Notes: generated by a model not told the origin, from the letters alone. DNA of 64,000 nt from an uncultured Pseudomonadales bacterium (GCA_947494095.1 CANLTI010000008.1:1-64000); one strand, 5' to 3'; positions 25,857 through 35,127 are shown, counted from the first letter of the stretch. Translations and numbers: made by a program.

Positions 25857-28520
25857 GTGAAATACATTTTACGTTTTAGACGGTCTTTGCCAGCCTTATC
25901 CGCTGTTATTTTGTTGAGCTTTTGTATGGATGCGTTGGCGAATTCTTTTCGCATTGCTGATATTCAAATTGAAGGCTTGCAACGGGTTTCTCCTTCGCCA
26001 GTATTTGCCGCGTTGCCTATTCAGGCTGGTGACTACGCCGATCCGCAAGCGCTAGAGTCGGTGATGCGGTCATTATTTGCAACCGGCTTTTTTGCTGACA
26101 TTAAGTTGTTGCATGAGGGGGATGTGCTGATTGTGCGCGTCTTTGAGCGCCCAGCTATTAGCGCGGTAAACTTAGATGGCAACAAGGCCATTAAAAGCGA
26201 ACAGCTTGAACAGGTGATGACTGAAAACGGCCTAAAGCAAGGTGAAATTTTAAAGCGAGAGGTCTTAGATGGCTTGGTGCGTGAGCTTGAGCGCCAATAT
26301 GTTTCTCAGGGCCGCTACTCGGCCACGGTTGAACCTGAAATAATCCCCAAGCCTAATAATCAAGTTGAGGTGAATGTCAATATTGATGAAGGCGATGTTG
26401 CCGGTATTAAGCATATTAATATTGTGGGTAACAAAAAGTTTAATGATGATGACTTGATGGATCTATTTGAGTCAAGAGAGGCCGGCTGGCTGTCGTGGTT
26501 GACCAGTAATAACCGCTATGCAAAAGAGCGCTTAACCGGTGATATTGAAAAACTCGAATCCTTTTATTTGGACCGAGGCTATTTAGATTTTAATGTTGTT
26601 TCTAGCCAAGTGTCTTTAAGTGCAGATAAAAAAGCGATTTTTATTACCTTGAATATCTCAGAGGGCGATGTGTATACGGTGACCGATATTGAGGTTGCCG
26701 GTGATCCTATTTTGCCTGAAGAAACGATTAAGCGTTTGGTACTGCTGAAAAAGGGTGAAACATTCGCGCAAAACTTAATGACAGGCACCAGCGAATATGT
26801 GACCACGCTGTTAGGTAATGCAGGCTACACCAATGCAGAAGTGCAAGGTATTCCTGAAAAGAATATCGAAGATAAAACCGTTAAGGTTACATTCTTTGTA
26901 GACCCTCAAAAACGTGTGTATGTGCGCAGGGTTTTGTTTAGAGGTAACTCACGCACCAGTGATGAAGTTTTACGGCGTGAAATGCGTCAAATGGAATCGG
27001 CTTCGGCGTCTAACTCTCGTATTGAGCAGGGTAAAGTTCGCTTAGAGCGTTTAGGTTTCTTTAAAGGTGTAAATGTTGAGAATATCCCTGTGCCCGGGAC
27101 TGAAGATCAAGTCGATGTGCAATACACCGTTGAAGAGCAGCACTCAGATTCGATTAGTGCAAGCTTGGGTTATTCGCAAGGTTATGGCGCTACCATTGGT
27201 GCTAACTTACAGGTAAATAACTGGCTGGGTACCGGTAAACAAGTCGGTATTAATGTTAATTACAGTAAGTATCAAACGGTTTATAGCTTCTCTTATACTG
27301 ACCCTTACTTTACGCCCGATGGTGTGAGCCGCGGTATTAGCTTGTATTATCAGACGCGTGATAACGCCACAATTGGCGCGGCTGATTATGGCACCAATGC
27401 TTACGGTGTGAATTTAACGTTTGGTTACCCCGTGACTGAGGTTCAGCGTGTGAATTTTGGTTTGGGTTTAAGCCACTTAGAAATTGTACCAGGCAGCTTT
27501 GCCTTGCAAGAGATTCGCTCTAGCTTTCAGCAGTTGGATTTAGGGGGTTACCCTTACGTTTACGTGAAAGATGAAGACCTTCCTAACTCGTCTGATCTTA
27601 ATGGCATTACGGATAGCTTTTCTTTGCCTGTTGATTTTGTGACTGAATCTATGTTGATTAATCATGTTGACCCAGGCTTTGTCGATTTGTATGGTGATAA
27701 GTTTAACACTGCTAGCGCCAACCTCAGCTGGGTACGCAGTACATTAAACCGCGGTATTTTAGCGACTCGCGGTAACTTTCAGTCGGTTAGTTTAGAAATG
27801 ACCGCCCCAGGAAGTGATTTACAATATTATAAAGTAGAAATGAAAGGGCAGTACTTTCAGCCTCTTACTCGACACTTTACACTGCGCTTTAAAGGTAACT
27901 TAGGTTACGGTGACGGCTACAGCGACATGAAGCGCTTACCTTTCTTTGAAAACTTTTATGCCGGCGGTTTTGGCTCGGTACGTGGTTTTGAGCGTAGCTC
28001 GTTAGGGCCTCGTCAGTCTTCGGCAGTAAGTTATGCTGAGAATGCCTCGGATTATAATGCTTTAGATAGTGATGGCGACGGCATTGTTGATAGTGTTCAA
28101 GGTAGTGGTAGTGTGCCTGTATTATGTAGCAAAACCGAACGTATTGGCTCGATCGAGTGTAACGATAATCAGCTCGCTTTAAATGTTATCGATAACTTTA
28201 GACGTACTCGTTCAATTGGTGGTAATTTGTTGGTTGAAATGTCAACTGAGTTAATTTTTCCGTTGCCCTTTATTGATGATCAGCGTTCAATGCAGATTGC
28301 GGCTTTTGTTGATGCGGGTAATGTGTTTGATACCAATTGTGGTCGTTATCAAGCCGATTGTTTTGGTTATGATATTACCAAGCTCAGTGCAGCTTACGGG
28401 TTAGGGATGACATGGATTTCGCCAATGGGTCCATTGACATTTAGTATTTCTAAGCCGTTTCAGCAAAATGAATACGATGAACGAGAGGCCTTCCAGTTTT
28501 CGTTTGGTTCAGGATTTTAA
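25857..28520 (+). CDS. bamA: Outer membrane protein assembly factor BamA
   Basis: The Omp85 core of the BAM machine that inserts outer-membrane barrels. 887 residues from GTG 25857, longer than E. coli BamA (810). The signal peptide ends near ALA-NSFRI. Five POTRA domains follow (FRIADIQIEGLQRV, ...VRRVLFRGNSRTSDEVLRREM), then a 16-strand barrel with the VRGF motif near residue 708 and a terminal Phe. After VRGF there is an insertion of about 40 residues containing DSDGDGIVDS and two cysteines (VLCSKTERIGSIEC), which should lie in an outward loop. skp follows closely. Confidence 0.96.
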   Translation: MKYILRFRRSLPALSAVILLSFCMDALANSFRIADIQIEGLQRVSPSPVFAALPIQAGDYADPQALESVMRSLFATGFFADIKLLHEGDVLIVRVFERPAISAVNLDGNKAIKSEQLEQVMTENGLKQGEILKREVLDGLVRELERQYVSQGRYSATVEPEIIPKPNNQVEVNVNIDEGDVAGIKHINIVGNKKFNDDDLMDLFESREAGWLSWLTSNNRYAKERLTGDIEKLESFYLDRGYLDFNVVSSQVSLSADKKAIFITLNISEGDVYTVTDIEVAGDPILPEETIKRLVLLKKGETFAQNLMTGTSEYVTTLLGNAGYTNAEVQGIPEKNIEDKTVKVTFFVDPQKRVYVRRVLFRGNSRTSDEVLRREMRQMESASASNSRIEQGKVRLERLGFFKGVNVENIPVPGTEDQVDVQYTVEEQHSDSISASLGYSQGYGATIGANLQVNNWLGTGKQVGINVNYSKYQTVYSFSYTDPYFTPDGVSRGISLYYQTRDNATIGAADYGTNAYGVNLTFGYPVTEVQRVNFGLGLSHLEIVPGSFALQEIRSSFQQLDLGGYPYVYVKDEDLPNSSDLNGITDSFSLPVDFVTESMLINHVDPGFVDLYGDKFNTASANLSWVRSTLNRGILATRGNFQSVSLEMTAPGSDLQYYKVEMKGQYFQPLTRHFTLRFKGNLGYGDGYSDMKRLPFFENFYAGGFGSVRGFERSSLGPRQSSAVSYAENASDYNALDSDGDGIVDSVQGSGSVPVLCSKTERIGSIECNDNQLALNVIDNFRRTRSIGGNLLVEMSTELIFPLPFIDDQRSMQIAAFVDAGNVFDTNCGRYQADCFGYDITKLSAAYGLGMTWISPMGPLTFSISKPFQQNEYDEREAFQFSFGSGF

Positions 28521-28556
28521 TTATTTAACGTAAGTATTACGTGATGAGGAATAACA

Positions 28557-29063
28557 ATGAAACTTAATAACCTATTAGCTACTGTTGTTTTAATGGCTGC
28601 TGCCCCTTTGGCGTTTGCAGGTAAAACGGTTGTTTTTAACCCTCAAATGGCTATTTTGGCTACGGATGCCGCCAAAAAACGTGACGCTGAGCTAAAAGCT
28701 GATAAAGACTTTGCGGCATTGGTTGCGAGGATTGAAAATACGCGTTCAGAGCTGATTGCTTTGCAAAAAGAAGCTGAAAAAAACGGCATGACCTGGAGCG
28801 CCGACCAGCAAGCTGACCACAAAAAGAAAATGTCTTACTTAAGCGAAGACTTTCAGCTCGCTCAAAAGAAGGCACAATCTGAGCAAAATGCGGCGGTAAC
28901 TAAGCTTATGCAAGAAGCTGAGTCAAAATTAGAGCCTATCTTAAAAGCCTATATGGAAGAGAAAGATATCGAGCTTATTTTACACACACAGGCCGCAGTC
29001 ATTTTTAAGCCTGCGGCTGATATCACAGCCGATATCACGAGCCGTTTAAATAAAGCTAAGTAA
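28557..29063 (+). CDS. skp: Periplasmic chaperone Skp (OmpH family)
   Basis: Holds unfolded outer-membrane proteins in the periplasm on the way to BAM. 168 residues with a signal peptide cleaved after about PLAFA (residue 21). The mature protein begins with a short strand (KTVVFNPQMAIL) and then long charged helices with heptad character. GAGGAATAAC precedes the ATG. Position between bamA and lpxD is canonical. Confidence 0.92.
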   Translation: MKLNNLLATVVLMAAAPLAFAGKTVVFNPQMAILATDAAKKRDAELKADKDFAALVARIENTRSELIALQKEAEKNGMTWSADQQADHKKKMSYLSEDFQLAQKKAQSEQNAAVTKLMQEAESKLEPILKAYMEEKDIELILHTQAAVIFKPAADITADITSRLNKAK

Positions 29064-29100
29064 TTTCTAGCAATATTTATTGTTAGAGTAGGAGTAAGAG

Positions 29101-30126
29101 ATGGCCATTAAACAATACAGTTTGCACGATTTAGCGATTTTGCTGGATGCAGAACTATTGGGTGATGGTGCCTGCGTGGTGCAGGGTGTTGGCGATACTG
29201 CCACTGCGGCGCAGGGGCAGATCACTTTTATTGCCAATAAAAAATATATCCCTCAACTGGCGGCTAGTTCTGCGAGTGCAGTATTACTGAATGCCCCTTT
29301 AGCTGACTGCTTGATTACAAACCAACTTATTGTGGCCGACCCCTATTTGGCGTATGCCAAATTAACAAAGGTATTTGATAACCGCCCGCAAACATCGCTG
29401 GGCGTGCATCCTTGTGCGTTTATTGATGCCACGGCAACGATTGGCCGCGATGTAAAAATTGCTGCCGGTTGTGTTGTTGAGGCTGGGGCTAATATTGGTA
29501 GTGGTACAGAGCTTTGTGCTGGCGCTATTGTAGGGCCGAAGGCTGTCGTAGGTGATAATTGCTTGCTACATGCTAATGTGACTATTGCGCACCAGTGTAT
29601 TTTAGGTGATCACGTTAAAGTGCATAGTGGCACAGTAATCGGCTCTGACGGTTTTGGCTATGCGCCTTCAGTCACACAGGGCTGGGTAAAAATTCATCAG
29701 CTAGGCCGTGTGGTTATTGGTGATAACGTTGAGATTGGCGCTAATTGCGCCATTGATCGAGGTGCAATTAAAGATACGCAAATTGCTAATGGTGTGATTA
29801 TTGATAACCTAGTGCATATTGCCCATAACGTCACTATCGGAGAGCAAACCGCGATTGCAGGCTGTGTTGGAATTGCCGGTAGCACAAATATAGGTGCTAG
29901 ATGTACAATGGGCGGCTTTGTTGCTGTTAATGGACATTTAAGTATTTGCAATGATGTGCATTTTAATGGCGGAACTGTAGTGACTAAGTCAATTGATCAG
30001 CCAGGCCATTATGCATCGGGTTCGCCTATGCAAGATGTGCGGTCTTGGCGACGCAATATGGTTCGCTCCACCCAGCTTGATGATATGGCTGGGCGTATTA
30101 AAAAATTAGAAAAAATGAATAGATGA
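29101..30126 (+). CDS. lpxD: UDP-3-O-(3-hydroxyacyl)glucosamine N-acyltransferase
   Basis: The third step of lipid A synthesis: transfers a hydroxyacyl chain to the 2-amino group. 341 residues, as in E. coli. An N-terminal uridine-binding region precedes a left-handed beta-helix of hexapeptide repeats (VIGDNVEIGANCAIDRGAI, NLVHIAHNVTIGEQ with the catalytic His). The C-terminal helix ends in RIKKLEKMNR. GGAG lies before the ATG. A terminator separates it from fabZ. Confidence 0.97.
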   Translation: MAIKQYSLHDLAILLDAELLGDGACVVQGVGDTATAAQGQITFIANKKYIPQLAASSASAVLLNAPLADCLITNQLIVADPYLAYAKLTKVFDNRPQTSLGVHPCAFIDATATIGRDVKIAAGCVVEAGANIGSGTELCAGAIVGPKAVVGDNCLLHANVTIAHQCILGDHVKVHSGTVIGSDGFGYAPSVTQGWVKIHQLGRVVIGDNVEIGANCAIDRGAIKDTQIANGVIIDNLVHIAHNVTIGEQTAIAGCVGIAGSTNIGARCTMGGFVAVNGHLSICNDVHFNGGTVVTKSIDQPGHYASGSPMQDVRSWRRNMVRSTQLDDMAGRIKKLEKMNR

Positions 30127-30198
30127 TTTTGCTGCGTGAGTACCGATCAATTCGAACGCTTCAATAAGCCATATAATTATATTCAATCGTTATAATAC

Positions 30199-30225
30199 AG
30201 CGCCCTTAAGGGCGCTATTTTTTTT
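30199..30225 (+). terminator. Terminator-like palindrome between lpxD and fabZ
   Basis: A perfect palindrome AGCGCCCTTAAGGGCGCT (30199-30216) followed by nine Ts after one A. It sits in the middle of a lipid A operon, so it may be a partial attenuator. A TATAAT lies just before it at 30191-30196, without a convincing -35 box. Confidence 0.75.
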
Positions 30226-30253
30226 GCCTTTTTTGCTCTGGAGAGTGTCCTGC

Positions 30254-30694
30254 ATGTTGGACGTTAATGAAATTCGTAAATATTTGCCACATCGCTATCC
30301 CTTTTTATTGATTGACCGTGTTACGGAATTAACCGAAGGTGAATCTATTGTGGCCTATAAAAACATCACCATTAATGAAGGTATTTTTGAAGGTCACTTT
30401 CCTCATTATCCGGTGTTTCCTGGTGTGATGATTTTAGAAGCTATGGCACAAGCTTGTGGCGTGCTGGGTTTTAAAACCATGGGCAAAACCCCTGAAGACG
30501 GCTCAATTTACTTGTATGCGGGTGCTGATCGCGTACGCTTTAAGCGCCAAGTAGTGCCCGGTGATCAAATGTATATAGAGGCCAGTATAGTGTCTGAAAA
30601 GCGCGGTATCTGGAAGTTTCAGTGCGAAGCGAAAGTCGATGGCCAATTAGCGGCGCTAGCGACTATTATGTGTGCTGATCGCAGTGTTGATTAA
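30254..30694 (+). CDS. fabZ: 3-hydroxyacyl-ACP dehydratase FabZ
   Basis: Dehydrates 3-hydroxyacyl-ACP in fatty acid elongation and competes with LpxA/LpxD for the same substrate. 146 residues from ATG 30254 (MLDVNEIRKYLPHRYPFLLIDRV). The hot-dog fold motifs are HRYPFLLIDRV with the catalytic His, and GHFPHYPVFPGVMILEAMAQ with the catalytic Glu. GGAGAG lies upstream. An extension to 30224 is not supported. lpxA follows after 41 bases. Confidence 0.96.
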   Translation: MLDVNEIRKYLPHRYPFLLIDRVTELTEGESIVAYKNITINEGIFEGHFPHYPVFPGVMILEAMAQACGVLGFKTMGKTPEDGSIYLYAGADRVRFKRQVVPGDQMYIEASIVSEKRGIWKFQCEAKVDGQLAALATIMCADRSVD

Positions 30695-30735
30695 TACCTA
30701 GCACGATTAACTGAATATAAAAGAGGGGGGCGAGG

Positions 30736-31530
30736 ATGACTGCATCGCAAACATCGGGGTTAATTGACTCTCGAGCTATCATTGATCCAAGCGCTGTTAT
30801 TCATGATAAGGTGAGTATTGGCCCTTTTTGTATTATTGGCGCAGATGTAGTGATCGGCGAAGGTTCTATTATTGAACCGCACGTGGTTATTAAGGGACCT
30901 ACTACGATTGGTCAAAATAATCATATTTATCAGTTTTCTTCTATTGGTGAAGATACACCTGATTTGAAGTACAAGGGTGAACCAACAACATTAACCATTG
31001 GTAACAACAATGTAATTCGTGAAGGGGTCACGATTCATCGCGGTACTGTACAAGATCGCGGAGACACGTTAATTGGTGATAACAATTTACTGATGGCTTA
31101 TGCGCATGTAGGGCATGATAGCGTGATTGGTAATCATTGCATTTTGGTGAATAATGCGGCGTTGGCTGGCCATGTGACAGTGGGCGACTGGGCTATATTG
31201 GGAGGCTTCACATTGGTGCATCAACATTGCAGCATTGGCGCCCATTGCTTTACCGGTATGGGCAGCGCTATTGGTAAAGATGTGCCGGCTTTTATGATGG
31301 TTGCCGGCGCACCGGCCGAGACGCGGACAATTAATGCTGAGGGTTTACGCCGTCGCGGCTTTACCGACTTAGACGTGAGCACATTGATGAAAGCGTACAA
31401 GTTAATTTTTAGGCGTAGTTTAACGCTTGAGCAAGCGATTATGGAGTTAAAACCCTTGGTAGATGTATCTGTTCATGTTCAAACATTGATTGATTCTCTC
31501 GCGTCTTCGACTCGTGGTATTGTACGTTAA
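30736..31530 (+). CDS. lpxA: UDP-N-acetylglucosamine acyltransferase
   Basis: The first acylation of lipid A synthesis. 264 residues (E. coli 262). Hexapeptide repeats form the beta-helix (SIGPFCIIGADVVIGEGS). VTIHRGT, the MAYAHVGHDSVIGNHC segment with the catalytic His, and GAPAETRTINAEGLRRRGF are family blocks. A GGGGGCGAGG purine stretch precedes the ATG. The stop overlaps the lpxB start as TAATG. Confidence 0.97.
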   Translation: MTASQTSGLIDSRAIIDPSAVIHDKVSIGPFCIIGADVVIGEGSIIEPHVVIKGPTTIGQNNHIYQFSSIGEDTPDLKYKGEPTTLTIGNNNVIREGVTIHRGTVQDRGDTLIGDNNLLMAYAHVGHDSVIGNHCILVNNAALAGHVTVGDWAILGGFTLVHQHCSIGAHCFTGMGSAIGKDVPAFMMVAGAPAETRTINAEGLRRRGFTDLDVSTLMKAYKLIFRRSLTLEQAIMELKPLVDVSVHVQTLIDSLASSTRGIVR

Positions 31531-32720
31531 TGCCTGAGGCTCCATTAGTCATGCCCGATGAGCGCAGCTTGCGAATAGGTATTGTCGTGGGTGAAGCCTC
31601 TGGTGATATTTTGGGTGCGGGTTTGATACAAGCGATTAAGCGTCACTATCCCAATGCGATTATTGAAGGCGTTGCCGGCCCTTTAATGTTAGAGCAAGGC
31701 GCAATATCATTTTTCCCTCAAGATCGCTTGGCCGTCATGGGCTTTGTTGAGCCCCTTAAACGCTTGCCTGAATTATTGCGTATTCGCAAATTCTTAAAGC
31801 AGCACTTTATTGCAAACCCGCCCGATGTTTTTATTGGTATTGACTCGCCTGATTTTAATCTCGATTTAGAGTTAGCCCTTAAAAGTGCAGGGATTAAGAC
31901 TGTGCATTATGTCAGTCCCTCGGTTTGGGCTTGGCGTCAAGGCCGCGTTAAAAAAATAGCAAAAGCGGTGGATCTGGTTTTAACGCTCTTTCCTTTTGAA
32001 CAAGCGTTTTATTTAAAGCGCAGTATTCAAGCGATTTGTGTTGGTCACACATTGGCCGATCAAATACCGTTGCAACCGAATACTGAGCAAGCAAGAGCCG
32101 AGTTAGGGCTCGAAATACCCATTACACATCAATTATTAGCTATTTTGCCGGGTAGTCGAGCGGGCGAAGTCGAGCGTATGCTACCTGTTTTTTTAGAGTC
32201 GGCACAGTTGTGCTTAAAGCAAAACCCGCAGCTTTGTTTTGTGATTCCGGCAGCCAGCGAGGCAAGACAGCAACAAATCGAAGATATTCTTCAGCAGTAT
32301 CCAAGCTTGCCTGTGCGCGTATTTTTAAAGCAATCGCATGCGGTTATGCAAGCGAGTGACGCGGTAGTGATGGCCTCTGGCACTACAACACTTGAAGCGA
32401 TGCTACTGAAAAAGCCAATGGTCATTGCCTATAAGGTGGCGGCTTTATCTTACTTTATTTTTGCGCGTATGGTTAAAGTGAAGTTTATTGGCTTGCCCAA
32501 TTTATTGGCTCAAAAAGAGTTGGCGAAAGAATTTATTCAGCAGGCTGCTACAGCGGTTAATATTGCGCCCCAAATACTGAAAATATTACATAAAGATGAG
32601 CAAGCTGTATTGCAGCAAGAGTATTTAAAATTACATAAAATGCTCAAACTCAATGCCAGCGAAAAAGCCGCTCAAGCTGTATTAAACCTTATTGATCAAC
32701 CGATTAAATCAATTCATTAG
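31530..32720 (+). CDS. lpxB: Lipid-A-disaccharide synthase
   Basis: A GT19 glycosyltransferase that joins lipid X and UDP-diacylglucosamine. 396 residues. [69 protein letters not shown] and [21 protein letters not shown] are all in family order. It starts inside the lpxA stop codon (TAATG), so translation is coupled. Confidence 0.97.
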   Translation: MPEAPLVMPDERSLRIGIVVGEASGDILGAGLIQAIKRHYPNAIIEGVAGPLMLEQGAISFFPQDRLAVMGFVEPLKRLPELLRIRKFLKQHFIANPPDVFIGIDSPDFNLDLELALKSAGIKTVHYVSPSVWAWRQGRVKKIAKAVDLVLTLFPFEQAFYLKRSIQAICVGHTLADQIPLQPNTEQARAELGLEIPITHQLLAILPGSRAGEVERMLPVFLESAQLCLKQNPQLCFVIPAASEARQQQIEDILQQYPSLPVRVFLKQSHAVMQASDAVVMASGTTTLEAMLLKKPMVIAYKVAALSYFIFARMVKVKFIGLPNLLAQKELAKEFIQQAATAVNIAPQILKILHKDEQAVLQQEYLKLHKMLKLNASEKAAQAVLNLIDQPIKSIH

Positions 32721-32746
32721 TCAATCAATTTATCAAGAGTATTGCA

Positions 32747-33307
32747 ATGTTAGTGGCAGGTGTAGACGAGGCAGGGCGTGGCCCTTTAATTGGTAATGTT
32801 GTCGCTGCGGCCGTTATATTGGACCCGACAAAACCCATTGAGGGTTTGGCGGACTCTAAAAAATTATCAGAAAAAAAACGTAATGCGCTATATAAAGAGA
32901 TTACAACTAAGGCGCTGGCTTACCATATTGCAATAGCCAGCCCTGCCGAAATTGATGAAATTAACATTTTGCATGCGAGTATGCTGGCCATGAAGCGTGC
33001 AGTAGAAGGTTTAGCGATTGAGCCTGAGCATGTGTTGGTGGATGGGAATCGTTTACCCCCGTGGCATTACAGTGCTGAGGCCATTGTCAAAGGAGATGCA
33101 AAAGAAGCTTGCATTAGTGCCGCCTCTATTTTGGCTAAAGTCACGCGAGACCAAGAAATGGTGGTGTTGGATGCGAGATGTCCAGGCTATGGCTTTGCAA
33201 AGCATAAAGGCTACCCCACCAAAATGCATATGGAGCAGCTTAAGGTGTTGGGTGTACTGCCCGAGCATCGTCGCTCCTTTGGGCCTGTTCGAGCCTTGTG
33301 CGATTAA
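32747..33307 (+). CDS. rnhB: Ribonuclease HII
   Basis: Removes ribonucleotides and RNA from RNA-DNA hybrids. 186 residues. [21 protein letters not shown] gives the catalytic Asp7 and Glu8; [17 protein letters not shown] and [13 protein letters not shown] follow. The C-terminal [11 protein letters not shown] is intact, so the gene is complete. Its stop codon TAA (33305-33307) is also the target duplication of a family 2 element that begins at the next base. The dnaE gene normally found next is absent here. Confidence 0.96.
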   Translation: MLVAGVDEAGRGPLIGNVVAAAVILDPTKPIEGLADSKKLSEKKRNALYKEITTKALAYHIAIASPAEIDEINILHASMLAMKRAVEGLAIEPEHVLVDGNRLPPWHYSAEAIVKGDAKEACISAASILAKVTRDQEMVVLDARCPGYGFAKHKGYPTKMHMEQLKVLGVLPEHRRSFGPVRALCD

Positions 33308-33465
33308 GGGACGAGGAAAAAATACATTATCCAATAATACTTGTTTTCTGCTTCCTCTCCTGCGTTGCTCAAAGCGTTACATGCCCCGGCATGCGCCCCT
33401 TCGAGCGCCTTGCCGAGAAAACAGAACTCTACGTCTAATTGGACAAACTATTATTGCCTCGCCCC
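33308..33465 (+). mobile_element. Family 2 MITE-like element, copy A (158 bp)
   Basis: The left end GGGACGAGGAAAAAATACA and right end TATTGCCTCGCCCC form imperfect inverted repeats. The element is flanked by TAA on both sides (33305-33307 and 33466-33468). The interior has a GCCCCGGCATGCGCCCC-like GC-rich palindromic stretch. It is the same length as copy D and has no coding capacity. Confidence 0.88.
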
Positions 33466-33818
33466 TAATGCCATAAGGTGTGAGTTAGCCGCTTATCAAT
33501 GCCTTGTTATTGTGCTCAAAAACACACATAACGGGCCTCTAAAAAGCCCATTATTGTTGTAACAAAAGCCTATTTAACGCATAGCCTGCGAACGCTGTCG
33601 CTTGACGAGAAAAGAGTGGCGCAAAAAGCCTCTTTTTGGTATTAAAGCCTCTTTTTTGTCGGTGAATGTAGCGTATTGGGCTATACCTAGTCTATTCACG
33701 CAGTAAGGGTATGTAGCCTGCGGCTTAGCAGGCATTAATCAATACTTTTACTACATGCGTCACATTTAGCAAGCTGATATCAGTTGATGAGCTGCCAGCT
33801 CATAAAAGGAGGTGCTTT
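33466..33818. other. Intergenic region between element A and the PilZ-like gene
   Basis: 353 bp with no coding content. It holds AAAAAGCCTC-type direct repeats near 33628-33656 and a strong Shine-Dalgarno AAAGGAGGTG at 33807-33816. No promoter was identified. Confidence 0.4.
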
Positions 33819-34328
33819 ATGGCAATCGTTAAAAAGCCGAAAGTATCTGCGCAGGCTTTAGAGGCTTGGTTGGCTTATAGTTGCCGTTGGGTAGAAGATT
33901 TGGCGACAGAAGTGCACCATTTTCAGGGTTTTATTAAACACCCCAATGATATCCCACTCGATTTCTCAATTGATACTCCGCCCGCTTATGTGGCGGCTAA
34001 CAAGCTCAAGGTTCACGAGGGCGGAATGGTGTTTGAGGCGAATGCATCATTGCCTATCGGTGCCAGAATTCATTTGACGGTTAACCTAAAAAATAATGAT
34101 TTTATACTCACAGGTATAGTGGCGCATTGTATTTATATTGACGATAACCGTTGTCATGTTGGGGTGCAGTTTGAACAAGATAACGAGCACCACTCAATGC
34201 GTATGATTGAACAGGCTTGCCATATTGAACACTACCGTAAGCAAGCGTGCCAATATGGCCGATCCATCAGCGAAGAAGAGGCCGCTAAAGAATGGATTTC
34301 TCGTTTTGCGGCACATTTTCCACGTTAA
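33819..34328 (+). CDS. PilZ-like protein
   Basis: A 169-residue cytoplasmic protein. Residues about 60-125 (HEGGMVFEANASLPIGARIHL, then ILTGIVAHCIYIDDNRCHVGVQFEQ) have the strand pattern of the second half of a PilZ domain, but the RxxxR cyclic-di-GMP motif at its start is not seen. It may be a degenerate or non-binding PilZ protein. The ribosome-binding site is nearly ideal. Direct copies of family 2 elements flank the gene on both sides. Function unknown; a link to motility or surface behaviour is only inference. Confidence 0.6.
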   Translation: MAIVKKPKVSAQALEAWLAYSCRWVEDLATEVHHFQGFIKHPNDIPLDFSIDTPPAYVAANKLKVHEGGMVFEANASLPIGARIHLTVNLKNNDFILTGIVAHCIYIDDNRCHVGVQFEQDNEHHSMRMIEQACHIEHYRKQACQYGRSISEEEAAKEWISRFAAHFPR

Positions 34329-34337
34329 AAGTGCTCA

Positions 34338-34540
34338 GGGACGAGGAAAAAATACATTATCCAATAATACTTGTTTTCTGCTTCCTCTCCTCGACATTAT
34401 GCTCCTGCAATGTCTAATAAGGGGCTCCTGCCCCGATGCGTTGCTCAAAGCGTTACATGCCCCGGCATGCGCCCCTTCGAGCGCCTTGCCGAGAAAACAG
34501 AACTCTACGTCAATTGGACAAACTATTATTGCCTCGCCCC
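34338..34540 (+). mobile_element. Family 2 MITE-like element, copy B (203 bp) with inserted hairpin cassette
   Basis: Same ends and interior as copy A, flanked by TCA on both sides (34335-34337 and 34541-34543). Relative to A it contains an extra 46 bp (34392-34437). The insert has two hairpins: GACATT (34393-34398) / AATGTC (34409-34414), and GGGGC (34421-34425) / GCCCC (34430-34434) with loop TCCT. The same type of insert occurs in family 1 copies. Confidence 0.9.
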
Positions 34541-34596
34541 TCAGTCACTCAGTGGCTTCTTAGGTGCTGCCATAATCGCTGCGTTTTAGAGGTGTG

Positions 34597-35127
34597 TTAG
34601 GCCGCTAAAAGGCGATCATAGCGCCGGCTTAGTAAGTCGTAAAATTGCTCACGCAAGGTTAAAATAGTTGCTTTTAAGTCAGAAATTTCTTGCTCGCTAA
34701 TGTCTTGCCTACCCACATACACTTGCTTGCGAAAGAGCGCTATTTTAGCCGCGTATAAACGCAATGTTTTTTCCATTGTTTTTTCACCTAGCATGAGCAG
34801 CTTGGCTTCGGCATCGGCGAGCTTTTTAAACTCTTCGACAAGCTCAGCATTGACGCGCTCAAGCTCTAATTTGCGTGCTCCTGGCCAAGTCTGGCCAAAC
34901 CGCGTTGACTCGATGACTAATGATGAGTAGCGTGCAAAGCAGTGGTTTACATAGCCCACCTCGCGCGATACTTCTTCTAATATCATTAAGCGGCGCTCAC
35001 CAGGGCTTGTGCTGTGGTCTTTGTGCTTAAAGCGTAATACACACCACGCGGTACCCAAAGCGATTGCTCCACCTATGGCAATTTGGAGGGCATTTTGTAA
35101 TAGTGGCCAAAAAAAATCTGCTGGCAT
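34597..35127 (-). CDS. Membrane-anchored protein with coiled coil, unknown function
   Basis: I do not recognise a named family. The 176-residue product has one N-terminal transmembrane segment (about residues 9-30, QNALQIAIGGAIALGTAWCVL). A charged region of roughly 140 residues follows, with long amphipathic helices (ELERVNAELVEEFKKLADAEAKLLMLGEK; SDLKATILTLREQFYDLLSRR). It would sit in the inner membrane with the helical part in the cytoplasm. It faces the family 2 element at its 3' end and the SUI1 gene upstream on the same strand. Confidence 0.6.
   Translation of the reverse strand: MPADFFWPLLQNALQIAIGGAIALGTAWCVLRFKHKDHSTSPGERRLMILEEVSREVGYVNHCFARYSSLVIESTRFGQTWPGARKLELERVNAELVEEFKKLADAEAKLLMLGEKTMEKTLRLYAAKIALFRKQVYVGRQDISEQEISDLKATILTLREQFYDLLSRRYDRLLAA

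Noticed and set aside
33308-34540. Composite transposon formed by family 2 copies A and B around the PilZ-like gene
   Set aside because: Each copy has its own complete 3-bp duplication (TAA and TCA), so two independent insertions explain the layout better.
34207-34563. Open frame of 118 codons overlapping the PilZ-like gene and element B
   Set aside because: It runs through the repeat in another frame, and its tail is repeat sequence shared with element A.
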